50,236 bases of DNA from a bacterium. GTDB lineage: Bacteria; B130-G9. A model generated the notes under the pieces. The model searched no databases and was not told the origin of the DNA. It saw nothing but the letters and a program-made list of their open reading frames with translations. How positions within the stretch are numbered: position 1 is the first letter of the stretch; each line of letters begins with the position of its first letter. Made by a program: the position numbers and the translations under genes. Location of the stretch: positions 1-50,236 of the forward strand of contig JAGHCW010000116.1 of NCBI GenBank assembly GCA_021160245.1, written 5' to 3'. Below are positions 8,919 to 16,966 of the stretch, piece after piece.

Positions 8919-10538
8919 ATGGAAGAATTCAAAGAGCGCGAGCAACAGATTGAGAAGCTGATTTCAGGCATGTCGATGGAACAGCTGGTTGGCCACCTTC
9001 TCGTTACTGGCTTTGCGGGCGTCGTTATGCCGACACACTTGCAGAACTTAATCAACGACAGCATTGTAGGCGGCGTGATTCTCATGCGCCCCAACCTTTT
9101 TGACGCCGATCAGACTGAGGGGTTATGCCGAACTGTGCAAAGCGCGGCGGCAGAGTCCGGCGCGGCGCTTCCATTTTTTATTATGGTCGATCACGAGGGC
9201 GGGTCTGTAACGCGTTTCGATTGGACGACGATGCTGCCTTCCGCCATGGCGCTTGGAGCGGCTGATTCTCGTTCTTACGCTTATATCGCGGGTGAAATAG
9301 CCGGCAAGGAGCTTCGAGCGCTCAATATCAATGTCAACCTTGCCCCAGTCCTCGACCTGCTGACCAACCCGAAGAACTCCTGCATCGGGACGAGGTCATT
9401 CGGCATCGCGCCCGATCGCGTCACGAAGCTCGCGTTGCAATACATAGCGGGCCTTCAATCGAAAGACGTCATGGCCGTCGCAAAGCACTTCCCGGGACTT
9501 GGCGCAGCGCAAGCAGACACCCATCGAGGCGCCGCGCAGATTGATAAGACGCTTGATCAGATGAGAAGCACCGATCTGGCGCCGTTTGCCCAGGCTTTCA
9601 AACAGGGCGTGGCAATGGTGATGGTTTCCCACGCGGAATACCCGAGGCTTGGGGGCGCAGAGCTACTTCCGGCCTCGCTCTCGACTAACATACTCACCCA
9701 TCTTCTGCGCGGCGAGATGAATTTCTCCGGGCCTGCTATCACGGACGATCTTTCAATGGGCGCCATAACGAAGAGGTTTACGCCGGAGCAAGCTGGGATA
9801 AAGGCCATCGCCGCCGGCTGTGATATTTTGCTCTATTGCCACGATGGAAAGAGTATTCGGAGTGTTCACCGCGCAATAATTGATGCTGTCAACAAGAGAA
9901 CGCTCTCTGCAGAAAGAGTTATTGAGGCCGCAACCCGCGTCCTTTGGCTGAAGGCGGAGATCAAGTCCAGGGAAGCAAAAGAACATCCGCAGCACTCGGT
10001 CGAGGAAGAGGATGACGAGATGTCGCAGCTGCTTGTATATGAGATCGCCGAGAGCGCCATTTGCATTGTTCGGGACGAAGCCGGGCTGTTGCCACTTGAA
10101 AGAGATGATAAGATTCTGGTCATTCATCCCGATCTCGAAAGTCTCTTCAACTTACCGCCGCCTCACGAGTATCTGTCGATTTATGATGCTCTAAAGGAGT
10201 TTTTTGACCGTGTTTCTGAATTGAAGTTCCGATTGTCCGGACCATCGAACGAGCAGACCGAGAGAATGAGGATTGAGGCGGAGAAGGCCGATTTGCTAGT
10301 GCTTTGCACTCACGGCGCTTGTCACCGTGCAGGTCAACTGGAGATGGCGCGACTGGTCCCTGGATTGGAGAAGCCCTGCGTTCTCGTTGCGCTGGACGCC
10401 CCCATTGACATAAGCGGGCTTCCCAAGTTCCGGACAGCAATCGCCTCGTTCGGTTTCAGAGGGCCGGCGGTTCAGGCTCTGGCGTCGGTTCTCGCCGGGG
10501 AGTCACAAGCCGGCGGCATAATGCCAATTGATGTTTGA
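8919..10538 (+). CDS. Glycoside hydrolase family 3, NagZ-like beta-N-acetylhexosaminidase
   Basis: Cleaves N-acetylglucosamine-type linkages, in NagZ from muropeptides during wall recycling. Markers in order are VDHEGGSVTRF at residues 90-100, KHFPGLG at 189-195 followed by DTH at 200-202 (the flexible loop with the catalytic His of NagZ), and TDDLSMGAI at about 275-283, which holds the aspartate nucleophile. The KHFPG...DTH loop separates NagZ-type enzymes from other GH3 beta-glucosidases. At 539 residues it is longer than single-domain NagZ (about 340) and carries a C-terminal alpha/beta domain like two-domain GH3 enzymes. No signal peptide is seen, so it should be cytosolic. It sits between an amidohydrolase and a clamp-loader gene. 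Confidence 0.88.
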   Translation: MEEFKEREQQIEKLISGMSMEQLVGHLLVTGFAGVVMPTHLQNLINDSIVGGVILMRPNLFDADQTEGLCRTVQSAAAESGAALPFFIMVDHEGGSVTRFDWTTMLPSAMALGAADSRSYAYIAGEIAGKELRALNINVNLAPVLDLLTNPKNSCIGTRSFGIAPDRVTKLALQYIAGLQSKDVMAVAKHFPGLGAAQADTHRGAAQIDKTLDQMRSTDLAPFAQAFKQGVAMVMVSHAEYPRLGGAELLPASLSTNILTHLLRGEMNFSGPAITDDLSMGAITKRFTPEQAGIKAIAAGCDILLYCHDGKSIRSVHRAIIDAVNKRTLSAERVIEAATRVLWLKAEIKSREAKEHPQHSVEEEDDEMSQLLVYEIAESAICIVRDEAGLLPLERDDKILVIHPDLESLFNLPPPHEYLSIYDALKEFFDRVSELKFRLSGPSNEQTERMRIEAEKADLLVLCTHGACHRAGQLEMARLVPGLEKPCVLVALDAPIDISGLPKFRTAIASFGFRGPAVQALASVLAGESQAGGIMPIDV

Positions 10539-10547
10539 TTTGAAGGA

Positions 10548-11948
10548 GTGATGCTTGTGGGAAGTGACGAGATTCAGCCAGCATTTCCTGGCGTATTTGG
10601 GCAGGAGAGCGCGATTGCTCAGCTGGCGAAGTGCGTGGCCGAAGACCGTGTGGCGAGCGCGTATCTTTTCACAGGGCCTTCCGGCGTAGGGAAAAAGACC
10701 GTTGCCTTCTCGCTGGTACGGACTGTTCTCTGTGAGAGACGAATTGGCATGGAGCCTTGCGGAAGATGCGCATCCTGTGGCGTGACGGCCTCATTGGTCC
10801 AGCTTCACCCATCGCTGCTTCTTTTCGAGGACCTCCTGCGGCCAGTCTGTATTAGGCGCGGAACGATCATGAGCATCTGCGGCTATGGGTCCGGCGAGCA
10901 GCAGCAGTACCTCTCAGGAATGACGACGCTTTCAGACCTGGGCCTCATCGAGTTTATGCCGTCCTCCGGCGACGGCGCCGATCAGGTGGACGTTTTCGTC
11001 CGCAACTCAAAGGCCGTTTTTGATAAAACCGATTCAAAATCTGTATCTGGAAACGTCATTGAAAAAAGCATCGAACTGGTTCATAGAGACGTCTCCAAGA
11101 GCTCAGACATCCGGCCACTCCGGCTCGCGGAGAATATCCTTCGAAACACATCGGCCGGGCTTTACCAGAACACGATCAAGGTCTCGATGATTCGGAACAC
11201 ACTGCAGAAGGCGTTCTCGACGCGCTCCCTTTTGGGGTCGAGGCATATATGTATAATTGATGACGCCCATAACATGCAGGAGCCGGCCCAGAACTGCCTG
11301 CTAAAGACGCTTGAGGAGCCACCGCTTGGCTCGGCTATCATCCTCGTCACCGACAATGTGTCTGCCCTTCTGCCGACGATCCTCTCCAGATGCCAAGTCG
11401 TCAACTTCCAGCGATTGAGAACCATCGACATCGAGCGCTTTCTTGTCAAGAGACGAGGCGCCGAGGCCAAAGATGCCAATCTGATAACCTCGATTGCGGG
11501 CGGAAGCCTCGGGAAGGCGATATCGCTGAATCCGGAGGACTTGAGGCAACGTCGTGGGATTGCCCGGAATCTTCTCGATTGCATACTCGGTCGCCGGAGC
11601 GAAGACCTCTTCAGCGTCGTGGAGTCCGCTCTACTCGGAGCCGAAAGCACGATGGCGCAAAAGAGGCGTTGGACCCTTGGGCTTCTTGAGATACTGCTGT
11701 GTCATATAAGGGACGCGATGCTTGCCAACGCGGGTTTGACAAAGGAGAGTTTCATCTCAGCCGACGACGAGAGCACGATTATCTCGCTGGCCGATGCCTG
11801 CAGCCGAGAGCAGCTAGAATACTTGGCGGAGGCGTTGAGCAGAGCGAGCGAGAAGATAGTGCGAAACGCTGACATCAGGTTGACGCTTGAGGCGATGATA
11901 CTTGGCGCATGGCTTAAGCATCCGAGGCGCAAGCCGGATGCGGGCTGA
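10548..11948 (+). CDS. DNA polymerase III delta-prime / tau-like AAA+ ATPase with large insertion
   Basis: Clamp-loader subunit homologue. VFGQESAIAQLAKC leads to the Walker A motif GPSGVGKKT at residues 43-51. A zinc module uses C62, C71, C74 and C77. Walker B is CIIDDAHNM at about 235-243, then LLKTLEEPP and sensor TILSRCQVV. Between the zinc module (HPSLLLFE) and the helix before Walker B about 115 extra residues (roughly 95-210) are inserted, absent from ordinary DnaX or HolB. Walker A is intact, as in tau, but the length and C-terminus look more like delta-prime. AAGGAG at 10543-10548 favours the GTG at 10557 (MGSDEIQ) over the GTG at 10548 or ATG at 10551. Function in clamp loading is by homology. 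Confidence 0.8.
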   Translation: MMLVGSDEIQPAFPGVFGQESAIAQLAKCVAEDRVASAYLFTGPSGVGKKTVAFSLVRTVLCERRIGMEPCGRCASCGVTASLVQLHPSLLLFEDLLRPVCIRRGTIMSICGYGSGEQQQYLSGMTTLSDLGLIEFMPSSGDGADQVDVFVRNSKAVFDKTDSKSVSGNVIEKSIELVHRDVSKSSDIRPLRLAENILRNTSAGLYQNTIKVSMIRNTLQKAFSTRSLLGSRHICIIDDAHNMQEPAQNCLLKTLEEPPLGSAIILVTDNVSALLPTILSRCQVVNFQRLRTIDIERFLVKRRGAEAKDANLITSIAGGSLGKAISLNPEDLRQRRGIARNLLDCILGRRSEDLFSVVESALLGAESTMAQKRRWTLGLLEILLCHIRDAMLANAGLTKESFISADDESTIISLADACSREQLEYLAEALSRASEKIVRNADIRLTLEAMILGAWLKHPRRKPDAG

Positions 11949-12027
11949 TGCTTGAATGGTTTTTAGATGACGCACTTGACCGGCAACGGGTCTTCTGCGA
12001 CTATTGCTTGTGGGAGGAACAGCGACG

Positions 12028-12381
12028 ATGATTGAGACTGCGGCCTTGAGAAGGCAGCGCAAAAGCGCAATCGACGAGGAGATCAAGAGGATGCTCGCGA
12101 CGCTCATAAAAATGCGGTCCGTTACAAAGGTCATCCTGTTCGGCTCGGCCGCTAAAGAGGAGACCGGGATAGCAAGTGACATAGATATTATTGTTGTGAT
12201 GAAGACCGAGAAGAGGTTCATCGACCGTCTTGATGAGCTTTACACAGCCGTCCAACCGGAGATCGGCACGGACATTCTGGCATATACACCGGATGAGTTT
12301 GAGGCTCTTGCATCAGAGTCCGCGTTTGTGAAGCACGCCGTCCGAGAGGGAAAGGTGATCTATGATCGATGCGCGCCATGA
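12028..12381 (+). CDS. Minimal nucleotidyltransferase (MNT) of an MNT-HEPN pair
   Basis: Small pol-beta-superfamily nucleotidyltransferase. The signature GS-x10-DxD is exact in the stretch from LFGSAAKEE to SDIDIIVV, with the two aspartates as metal ligands. In characterised MNT-HEPN toxin-antitoxin modules the MNT protein is the antitoxin, inactivating the HEPN protein by AMP transfer. The ATG at 12028 follows GGGAGG at about 12012-12017; a TTG further upstream (12004) is less likely. Its stop lies 20 bases inside the HEPN gene, so the pair is translationally coupled. Gene order is antitoxin first. Around 117 residues is usual. Module activity is inferred from family and gene order. Confidence 0.85.
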   Translation: MIETAALRRQRKSAIDEEIKRMLATLIKMRSVTKVILFGSAAKEETGIASDIDIIVVMKTEKRFIDRLDELYTAVQPEIGTDILAYTPDEFEALASESAFVKHAVREGKVIYDRCAP

Positions 12382-12772
12382 GGCAGGTCGCTGGCTGAGC
12401 CAGGCTCAACGAGACCTGGATGATGCTCGTTTCAATCTTGAGGGAACGAGAAACAATGTCGCCTGCTTTATGGCCCAACAGGCTGCTGAGAAGAGCCTGA
12501 AGGCCTTTCTATATGGGCAGGGAGAGGAGATTGTCTGGGGTCATTCTGCGTCCGATCTCTGCAAGCGCTGTTCAGCCTTTGACCCTGAGTTCCAGGATAT
12601 TCTCGCCTCGGCATCGGCGCTCGATAAGTACTATATCCCCACGCGCTACCCAAATGGACTGCCCGGAGGCATTCCGTCCGACGTATTCGATGCACACGAC
12701 GCCTCACGCGCTCTCTCGTTGGCAGATGAGGTAGTTGGATTCGTCAGCCGCAAGATGGCGGCAGAAAAATAG
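12362..12772 (+). CDS. HEPN domain protein (partner of MNT)
   Basis: Helical HEPN-domain protein of 136 residues. The family segment ACFMAQQAAEKSLKAFL sits at about residues 37-53, and YIPTRYPNGLPGG near 96-108 matches the tail of the PF05168-type HEPN proteins. I do not find the R-x4-6-H ribonuclease motif that marks toxic HEPN RNases, so it may bind RNA or nucleotides, or act only in complex with MNT. The start ATG overlaps the MNT stop by 20 bases. It converges on glyQ with only 12 bases between the two stop codons. Whether it is a toxin cannot be read from sequence. Confidence 0.85.
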   Translation: MIDARHEAGRWLSQAQRDLDDARFNLEGTRNNVACFMAQQAAEKSLKAFLYGQGEEIVWGHSASDLCKRCSAFDPEFQDILASASALDKYYIPTRYPNGLPGGIPSDVFDAHDASRALSLADEVVGFVSRKMAAEK

Positions 12773-12784
12773 CAGTTAAGCTCG

Positions 12785-13678
12785 TCAACCAGTCGGAGCG
12801 CGGGCCGTCTCGTCTTCTGCATCGCCTTCAGCGAGCTTCTCACAATAAAGCGCGGCGCAGCCCTTGGCCATTTTCCTGACGCAGGCTATGTATGCGACTC
12901 TCTCCACAACGCTGATGGCAGACCTTGCGTCGAGGATGTTAAAGGTGTGGGAGCACTTTATGCAGAAATCGTATGCGGGTTGCTCAAGTCCTTGTTCTAA
13001 CAGACTCATGCAGCTTGCCTCGTACATATCGAAGAGCCGCTTCATTCTATCGATGTCCGCTATTTCGAAGTTGAACTTCGAGAACTGAACCTCGCGGTCT
13101 AAAAAGAGCTCTCCATACTTGACATCGTCGCTCCAACCAAGCGTGTACACGTTGTCAACGCCCTGTATTGAGGCGCATATACGCTCAATGCCGTAGGTTA
13201 GCTCGACGGAGACAGGATCGAGCTCTATTCCGCCAATCTGCTGGAAATAGGTGAACTGAGTGATCTCCTGACCGTCGGCCCAGACCTGCCATCCGATGCC
13301 ACTGGCGCCGAGTGTAGGCGATTCCCAATCATCGTGGATCAGTCTCACATCATGCTCCTTGGGCTCAAGCCCCAGAGCGCGAAGGCTGTCAAGATACATA
13401 TCCTGAATTTCTGCCGGCGGTGGTTTCATGACGACTTGAAACTGAAAATAGTGTTGAAGCCTGTTCGGGTTCTGGCCATACCTCCCATCCGTCGGTCGGC
13501 GGCAAGCCTGCACATAGCCGATATTTGCTTTTTTCTTGCCGAGAACAGAGAAGAACGTCGCCGGGCAGAAGGTGCCGGCCCCGACCTGCATATCATAAGG
13601 CTGGACTATCGTGCAGCCCTTTCGTGCCCAGAAAGTTTGAAGAGCGATAATGGCGTCTTGCAGGTTCAAGTGATTCAT
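12785..13678 (-). CDS. glyQ: Glycyl-tRNA synthetase alpha subunit
   Basis: Catalytic class II subunit of the bacterial alpha2-beta2 glycyl-tRNA synthetase. The N-terminus ([20 protein letters not shown]) and the motif region [20 protein letters not shown] are diagnostic, followed by [23 protein letters not shown]. Length 297 residues is normal. The beta subunit glyS, normally directly downstream, is absent: the next gene downstream is the convergent MNT-HEPN pair, only 12 bases away. The enzyme needs the beta subunit for tRNA binding, so glyS must be elsewhere in the genome. A hairpin terminator separates it from kbl upstream; its own promoter is probably in the 77-base gap or inside that region. 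Confidence 0.95.
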   Translation of the reverse strand: MNHLNLQDAIIALQTFWARKGCTIVQPYDMQVGAGTFCPATFFSVLGKKKANIGYVQACRRPTDGRYGQNPNRLQHYFQFQVVMKPPPAEIQDMYLDSLRALGLEPKEHDVRLIHDDWESPTLGASGIGWQVWADGQEITQFTYFQQIGGIELDPVSVELTYGIERICASIQGVDNVYTLGWSDDVKYGELFLDREVQFSKFNFEIADIDRMKRLFDMYEASCMSLLEQGLEQPAYDFCIKCSHTFNILDARSAISVVERVAYIACVRKMAKGCAALYCEKLAEGDAEDETARAPTG

Positions 13679-13700
13679 CCTAAGAGACTATGGAACAGGA

Positions 13701-13738
13701 AAGGGCGAGGGTCCGGGTAAATCGAACCCTCCGCCCTT
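13701..13738 (-). terminator. Rho-independent-type terminator after kbl
   Basis: On the minus strand AAGGGCGGAGGGTTC pairs with GGACCCTCGCCCTT across a short loop, with a single bulged G, giving a GC-rich stem of about 14 pairs. The tail reads TTTCCTGTT, a modest U tract. It lies just past the kbl stop and before the glyQ start, so it should end kbl transcription. Confidence 0.65.
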
Positions 13739-13755
13739 GTGTTCACTATTCGTTT

Positions 13756-14943
13756 TTAGCTTATCACGCCGTGCTTCTTGCCTACTTGCGTGAATGCGTC
13801 AATCGCCTTGTCCATCATCTCCTTCGTGTGAGCCGCGGAGAGTTGGACTCTGATTCTGGCCTGGCCTTTGGCTACAACCGGATAGAAGAACCCGATTACG
13901 TATATGCCGAAGCCCAGAAGGTCCCGAGCCATGTCCTGCGAGAGCTTCGCATCGCCAAGCATAATTGGGACGATCGGATGGTCGCCCGGCCTGATCTTGA
14001 AGCCCGCATCGGTCATGTGCTTACGGAAATACACTGTGTTCTCTTCCACTTTGTCCCGCAGCTCCGTCGTCCGAGAGAGCATCTTGAACACCTCGTTTTC
14101 GACGTATGCGATTACGGGCGCTAGTGAGTTGGAGAAGAGATATGGCCGTGAACGCTGCCTTAAGTAGTCAACGATCTCCTTGTGAGCTGCCGTGAAGCCG
14201 CCGCTTGCGCCACCGAGCGCCTTTCCAAGCGTGCTTGTGATGATATCCACTCTCTCCAGCACGCCGCGATACTCCGCCGAGCCCCGCCCTGTCTTGCCAA
14301 CAAAGCCCGTCGCGTGGGCATCATCCAGCATCACGAGCGCCTCGTACTTGTCGGCCAAGTCGCAGATGTCGTCAAGAGGCGCAACGTCACCGTCCATGCT
14401 GAAGACACCGTCCGTAGCAATGAGCTTGACTCGGGAGCCCTTTGCCTCTTTCAGCTTTTCCTCGAGATCGTTCATGTCCATGTGCTTGAAGATGAACCTC
14501 TTCGCCTTGCACAGCCGAATCCCGTCGATAATGCTTGCGTGATTCAGCGCGTCTGTGATGATTGCGCAATCATCCTTGAGCAGAGTCTCAAATAGGCCTC
14601 CATTGGCATCAAAGCAGGACGAATAGAGAATCGTGTCGCCCTTCTTCAGGAACGTCGCTATCGTGGCTTCAAGCTCCTTGTGAATGTCTTGCGTGCCGCA
14701 AATGAACCTGACCGACGAGAGTCCGTAGCCATACTTATCGACTCCGTCCTTCGTGTGTCTGGCCAGTTCCTTGCTGTTGCAGAGACCCAGATAGTTGTTA
14801 GCACAGAAGTTGATGACCTCCTCGCCCTTGACCGTGATGGCCGAATACTGCGGCGAGGTGATGATCCTCTCCTCTTTGTAAAGACCAGCCGCCTTGATTT
14901 CAGCGAGCTCTTTGCTCAGCTGATCCTGGAACGCTCCAAACAT
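13756..14943 (-). CDS. kbl: Glycine C-acetyltransferase (2-amino-3-ketobutyrate CoA ligase)
   Basis: PLP enzyme of threonine breakdown that splits 2-amino-3-ketobutyrate with CoA into glycine and acetyl-CoA. The N-terminus ([22 protein letters not shown]) and [10 protein letters not shown] match Kbl closely. [10 protein letters not shown] holds the PLP-ring aspartate and histidine, and [13 protein letters not shown] holds the Schiff-base lysine. Length 395 residues is standard. The usual partner tdh (threonine dehydrogenase) is not adjacent. GGAGG lies just upstream of the ATG (minus-strand GGATGGAGG then a short A/T stretch). A promoter candidate is at 15008-15037. The alternative, serine palmitoyltransferase or KBL-like alpha-oxoamine synthase, is less likely given the close match. 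Confidence 0.93.
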   Translation of the reverse strand: MFGAFQDQLSKELAEIKAAGLYKEERIITSPQYSAITVKGEEVINFCANNYLGLCNSKELARHTKDGVDKYGYGLSSVRFICGTQDIHKELEATIATFLKKGDTILYSSCFDANGGLFETLLKDDCAIITDALNHASIIDGIRLCKAKRFIFKHMDMNDLEEKLKEAKGSRVKLIATDGVFSMDGDVAPLDDICDLADKYEALVMLDDAHATGFVGKTGRGSAEYRGVLERVDIITSTLGKALGGASGGFTAAHKEIVDYLRQRSRPYLFSNSLAPVIAYVENEVFKMLSRTTELRDKVEENTVYFRKHMTDAGFKIRPGDHPIVPIMLGDAKLSQDMARDLLGFGIYVIGFFYPVVAKGQARIRVQLSAAHTKEMMDKAIDAFTQVGKKHGVIS

Positions 14944-15007
14944 CTCAAAAAACCTCCATCCGTGAATATGAGAGAGTCTAAGACGATTATCTTCCCTTAA
15001 GGCGGCA

Positions 15008-15037
15008 ATCCTAAAGTAACTGAGACTGAACTGTCAA
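15008..15037 (-). promoter_or_regulatory. Sigma-70 promoter candidate for kbl
   Basis: Minus-strand TTGACA (15032-15037) is followed after 18 bases by TAGGAT (15008-15013). The -35 is perfect, the -10 matches 4 of 6. It points towards kbl, whose start is 64 bases downstream of the -10. Confidence 0.45.
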
Positions 15038-15088
15038 GTTTCATCGAAGGCGAAAACTATCTGATTCTTCTCGTTCTCACAATTTGCT

Positions 15089-15117
15089 TTGACATGGCAG
15101 CTCACAACACCTACAAT
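15089..15117 (+). promoter_or_regulatory. Strong sigma-70 promoter for the FapA-like gene
   Basis: TTGACA at 15089-15094, a 17-base spacer, then TACAAT at 15112-15117: a near-consensus promoter pointing to the gene at 15250. Transcription from here would give a leader of about 125 bases. With the kbl promoter it fills the 306-base divergent gap 14944-15249; I see no other gene there. Confidence 0.65.
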
Positions 15118-15249
15118 TCTCTTAAGGTGGATAACACCAGCTGTTGTGAACTGGAATTGCCAACGGCGAGCGCGCTTGAAAATTTCTGTCGGGCGAGTGC
15201 GCAAAATGCCAGCCTATCTCGGTTCTGAAGCAGTCACCAGGAGTGCGAA

Positions 15250-16872
15250 ATGGCGGAAGAACGAAAGCTCAAGCTTCCCGTAAAAATGATAGACGGGAGG
15301 ATGTTGTTAGCTATCTCCAAGGAAGAGCAGTCCCAATACAATCTGACTGAAATCAGGATGAATATGTTGGGACAGGGCGTAGGGAATATGCGCCTCGACA
15401 ACATCAAGAAGGTCATTGAGAAGGCCTCTGGAAAGGCCCAGGATATTGGTCCCGTCTTCACTTTCTTTGATACATCCAAAGAGAAGCATATAGATGTAAT
15501 GGTCTCAGATGATTCGCTACGGGCAATTATTGAGGTGCGGCAGTGGGATAATCCGAAGATTACCGTTGACGACCTTCGTTTTTGCCTTTACAAAGCCGGC
15601 GTCATTGAGGGAATAGATGAGGACGCTTTGAAAGAGGCGGCACGAGAGATGCGTGCAGACAGAGAGATAAAAGCGGCCAAGTCGATACCGGCTATTGATG
15701 GCGAGCCGGCGGAGATCGAGCATGTTGTTAGAGTCTCAAGCAAGCCGCAACCGAGGATATTGAAGGACGGCTCCGTTGACCTAAAATCCTACGATATGCT
15801 GGTTCCTGTGGAGGAGAACCAGGTCTTACTCAGGAAGAAACCTCCAACCGAGGGCATTCCCGGCTTGAACGTGCGAGGCCAACCGTTGCCGGCCAACCCG
15901 GGCAAGGACATTCAGCTTCCCAAGGGCGCGAAGGGCACATATCTGACGGATAATGGTCGTGAGCTCAGAACCTCAGTTGCAGGTTGCGTTATGAAAGCCC
16001 CGGGTGGCGGCCTTTATGTTGAGCAAACGTACGAAGTTCGCCGGGATGTTGACTATTCCACCGGAAATATAGACTTCTCGGGTAATGTAATCGTCAAAGG
16101 GGACGTCCTATCTGGCTTCTCACTCAAAACCACCGGCGATGTCGTTATTCATGGCGTTGTAGAGGGTGCGACTGTCATCTCAACTGAAGGTAGCGTAACG
16201 ATAAAAGGCGGCGTTCACGGCCGGCAGAATGCAGGCTATATTGAGGCGAAACACACTGTCGCAGCGAAGTTCATTCAGGAAGCCACGGCAGTCGCCGGCG
16301 ATACGGTTATGGTCTCCGCTCATATCCTCGACAGCACTATCAAGGCCAAGAAGAAAGTAGATGCCTCCGCCAAGGAAGGCAGCATTATAAATAGCATCAT
16401 ATACGCCGGAGAGGAGATTATTGCCCAGAACATGGGCGGGCCCAATGCACGTGGAACAGAGGCAGCGATTCGTGACTTCGATTTGAGCACAGCCGAAATC
16501 AAGGAGAAATTGACCCAACTTGAGCAGGAAATGATTAAGGCGTGCGGCGGCGAGGAGGAGCTGATCAACATCATGAATAGGCTTAGTGAGGCCTCTGTGC
16601 CGAAATCTCAGATCGAGTTCACAGTGAAGAACTACTATAAGAAGATGGAGACCTTTCAGGAGGGCCTGCTCAGCATCCACAGCCAGTACTGCGAGCTGAA
16701 GAACGTCGCTCGGGGGCTCCTGCGTGGGCGTATCATCATTATAGGTACACTCCATCCGGGCGTCAAACTGTCAATTGCTGGGCGCAGCTGGACCGAGACC
16801 AACGGCTTGAAGCAGGTCAAGTTCTTCGTTGAGAAAGGCAAGATCGCTTACGGACCATACACGCCCGAGTAG
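15250..16872 (+). CDS. FapA / DUF342 family protein
   Basis: 540 residues. The middle (about 190-390) is the FapA beta-helix region: KKPPTEGIPGLNVRGQPLP, then repeated G-V/D strands such as IDFSGNVIVKGDVLSGFSLKTTGDVVIHGVVEGATVIS and GGVHGRQN, and late AKHTVAAKFIQEATAVAGD. The N-terminal about 180 residues are a separate, less conserved part; the C-terminal about 150 residues include a helical segment (STAEIKEKLTQLEQEMIK) and a final beta part. FapA-family proteins in other bacteria are linked to surface, motility or cell-shape functions; the biochemical role is poorly known. AGGAG at 15239-15243 sits 6 bases before the ATG. It is convergent with the CsgG-like gene. A strong promoter precedes it. 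Confidence 0.85.
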   Translation: MAEERKLKLPVKMIDGRMLLAISKEEQSQYNLTEIRMNMLGQGVGNMRLDNIKKVIEKASGKAQDIGPVFTFFDTSKEKHIDVMVSDDSLRAIIEVRQWDNPKITVDDLRFCLYKAGVIEGIDEDALKEAAREMRADREIKAAKSIPAIDGEPAEIEHVVRVSSKPQPRILKDGSVDLKSYDMLVPVEENQVLLRKKPPTEGIPGLNVRGQPLPANPGKDIQLPKGAKGTYLTDNGRELRTSVAGCVMKAPGGGLYVEQTYEVRRDVDYSTGNIDFSGNVIVKGDVLSGFSLKTTGDVVIHGVVEGATVISTEGSVTIKGGVHGRQNAGYIEAKHTVAAKFIQEATAVAGDTVMVSAHILDSTIKAKKKVDASAKEGSIINSIIYAGEEIIAQNMGGPNARGTEAAIRDFDLSTAEIKEKLTQLEQEMIKACGGEEELINIMNRLSEASVPKSQIEFTVKNYYKKMETFQEGLLSIHSQYCELKNVARGLLRGRIIIIGTLHPGVKLSIAGRSWTETNGLKQVKFFVEKGKIAYGPYTPE

Positions 16873-16966
16873 TGACGAGCGGCCGCTCACAGGTCTCATC
16901 CGCCCATCTGTCCAATCCGCGCAGCCAACAGGGGCCGGTGCAGGTCATTGTGGTGGTAGTTCCCCG

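Noticed and set aside
16877-16888. Palindrome GAGCGGCCGCTC after the FapA-like gene as terminator
   Set aside because: It has no loop and no T tract; it is only a perfect palindrome.
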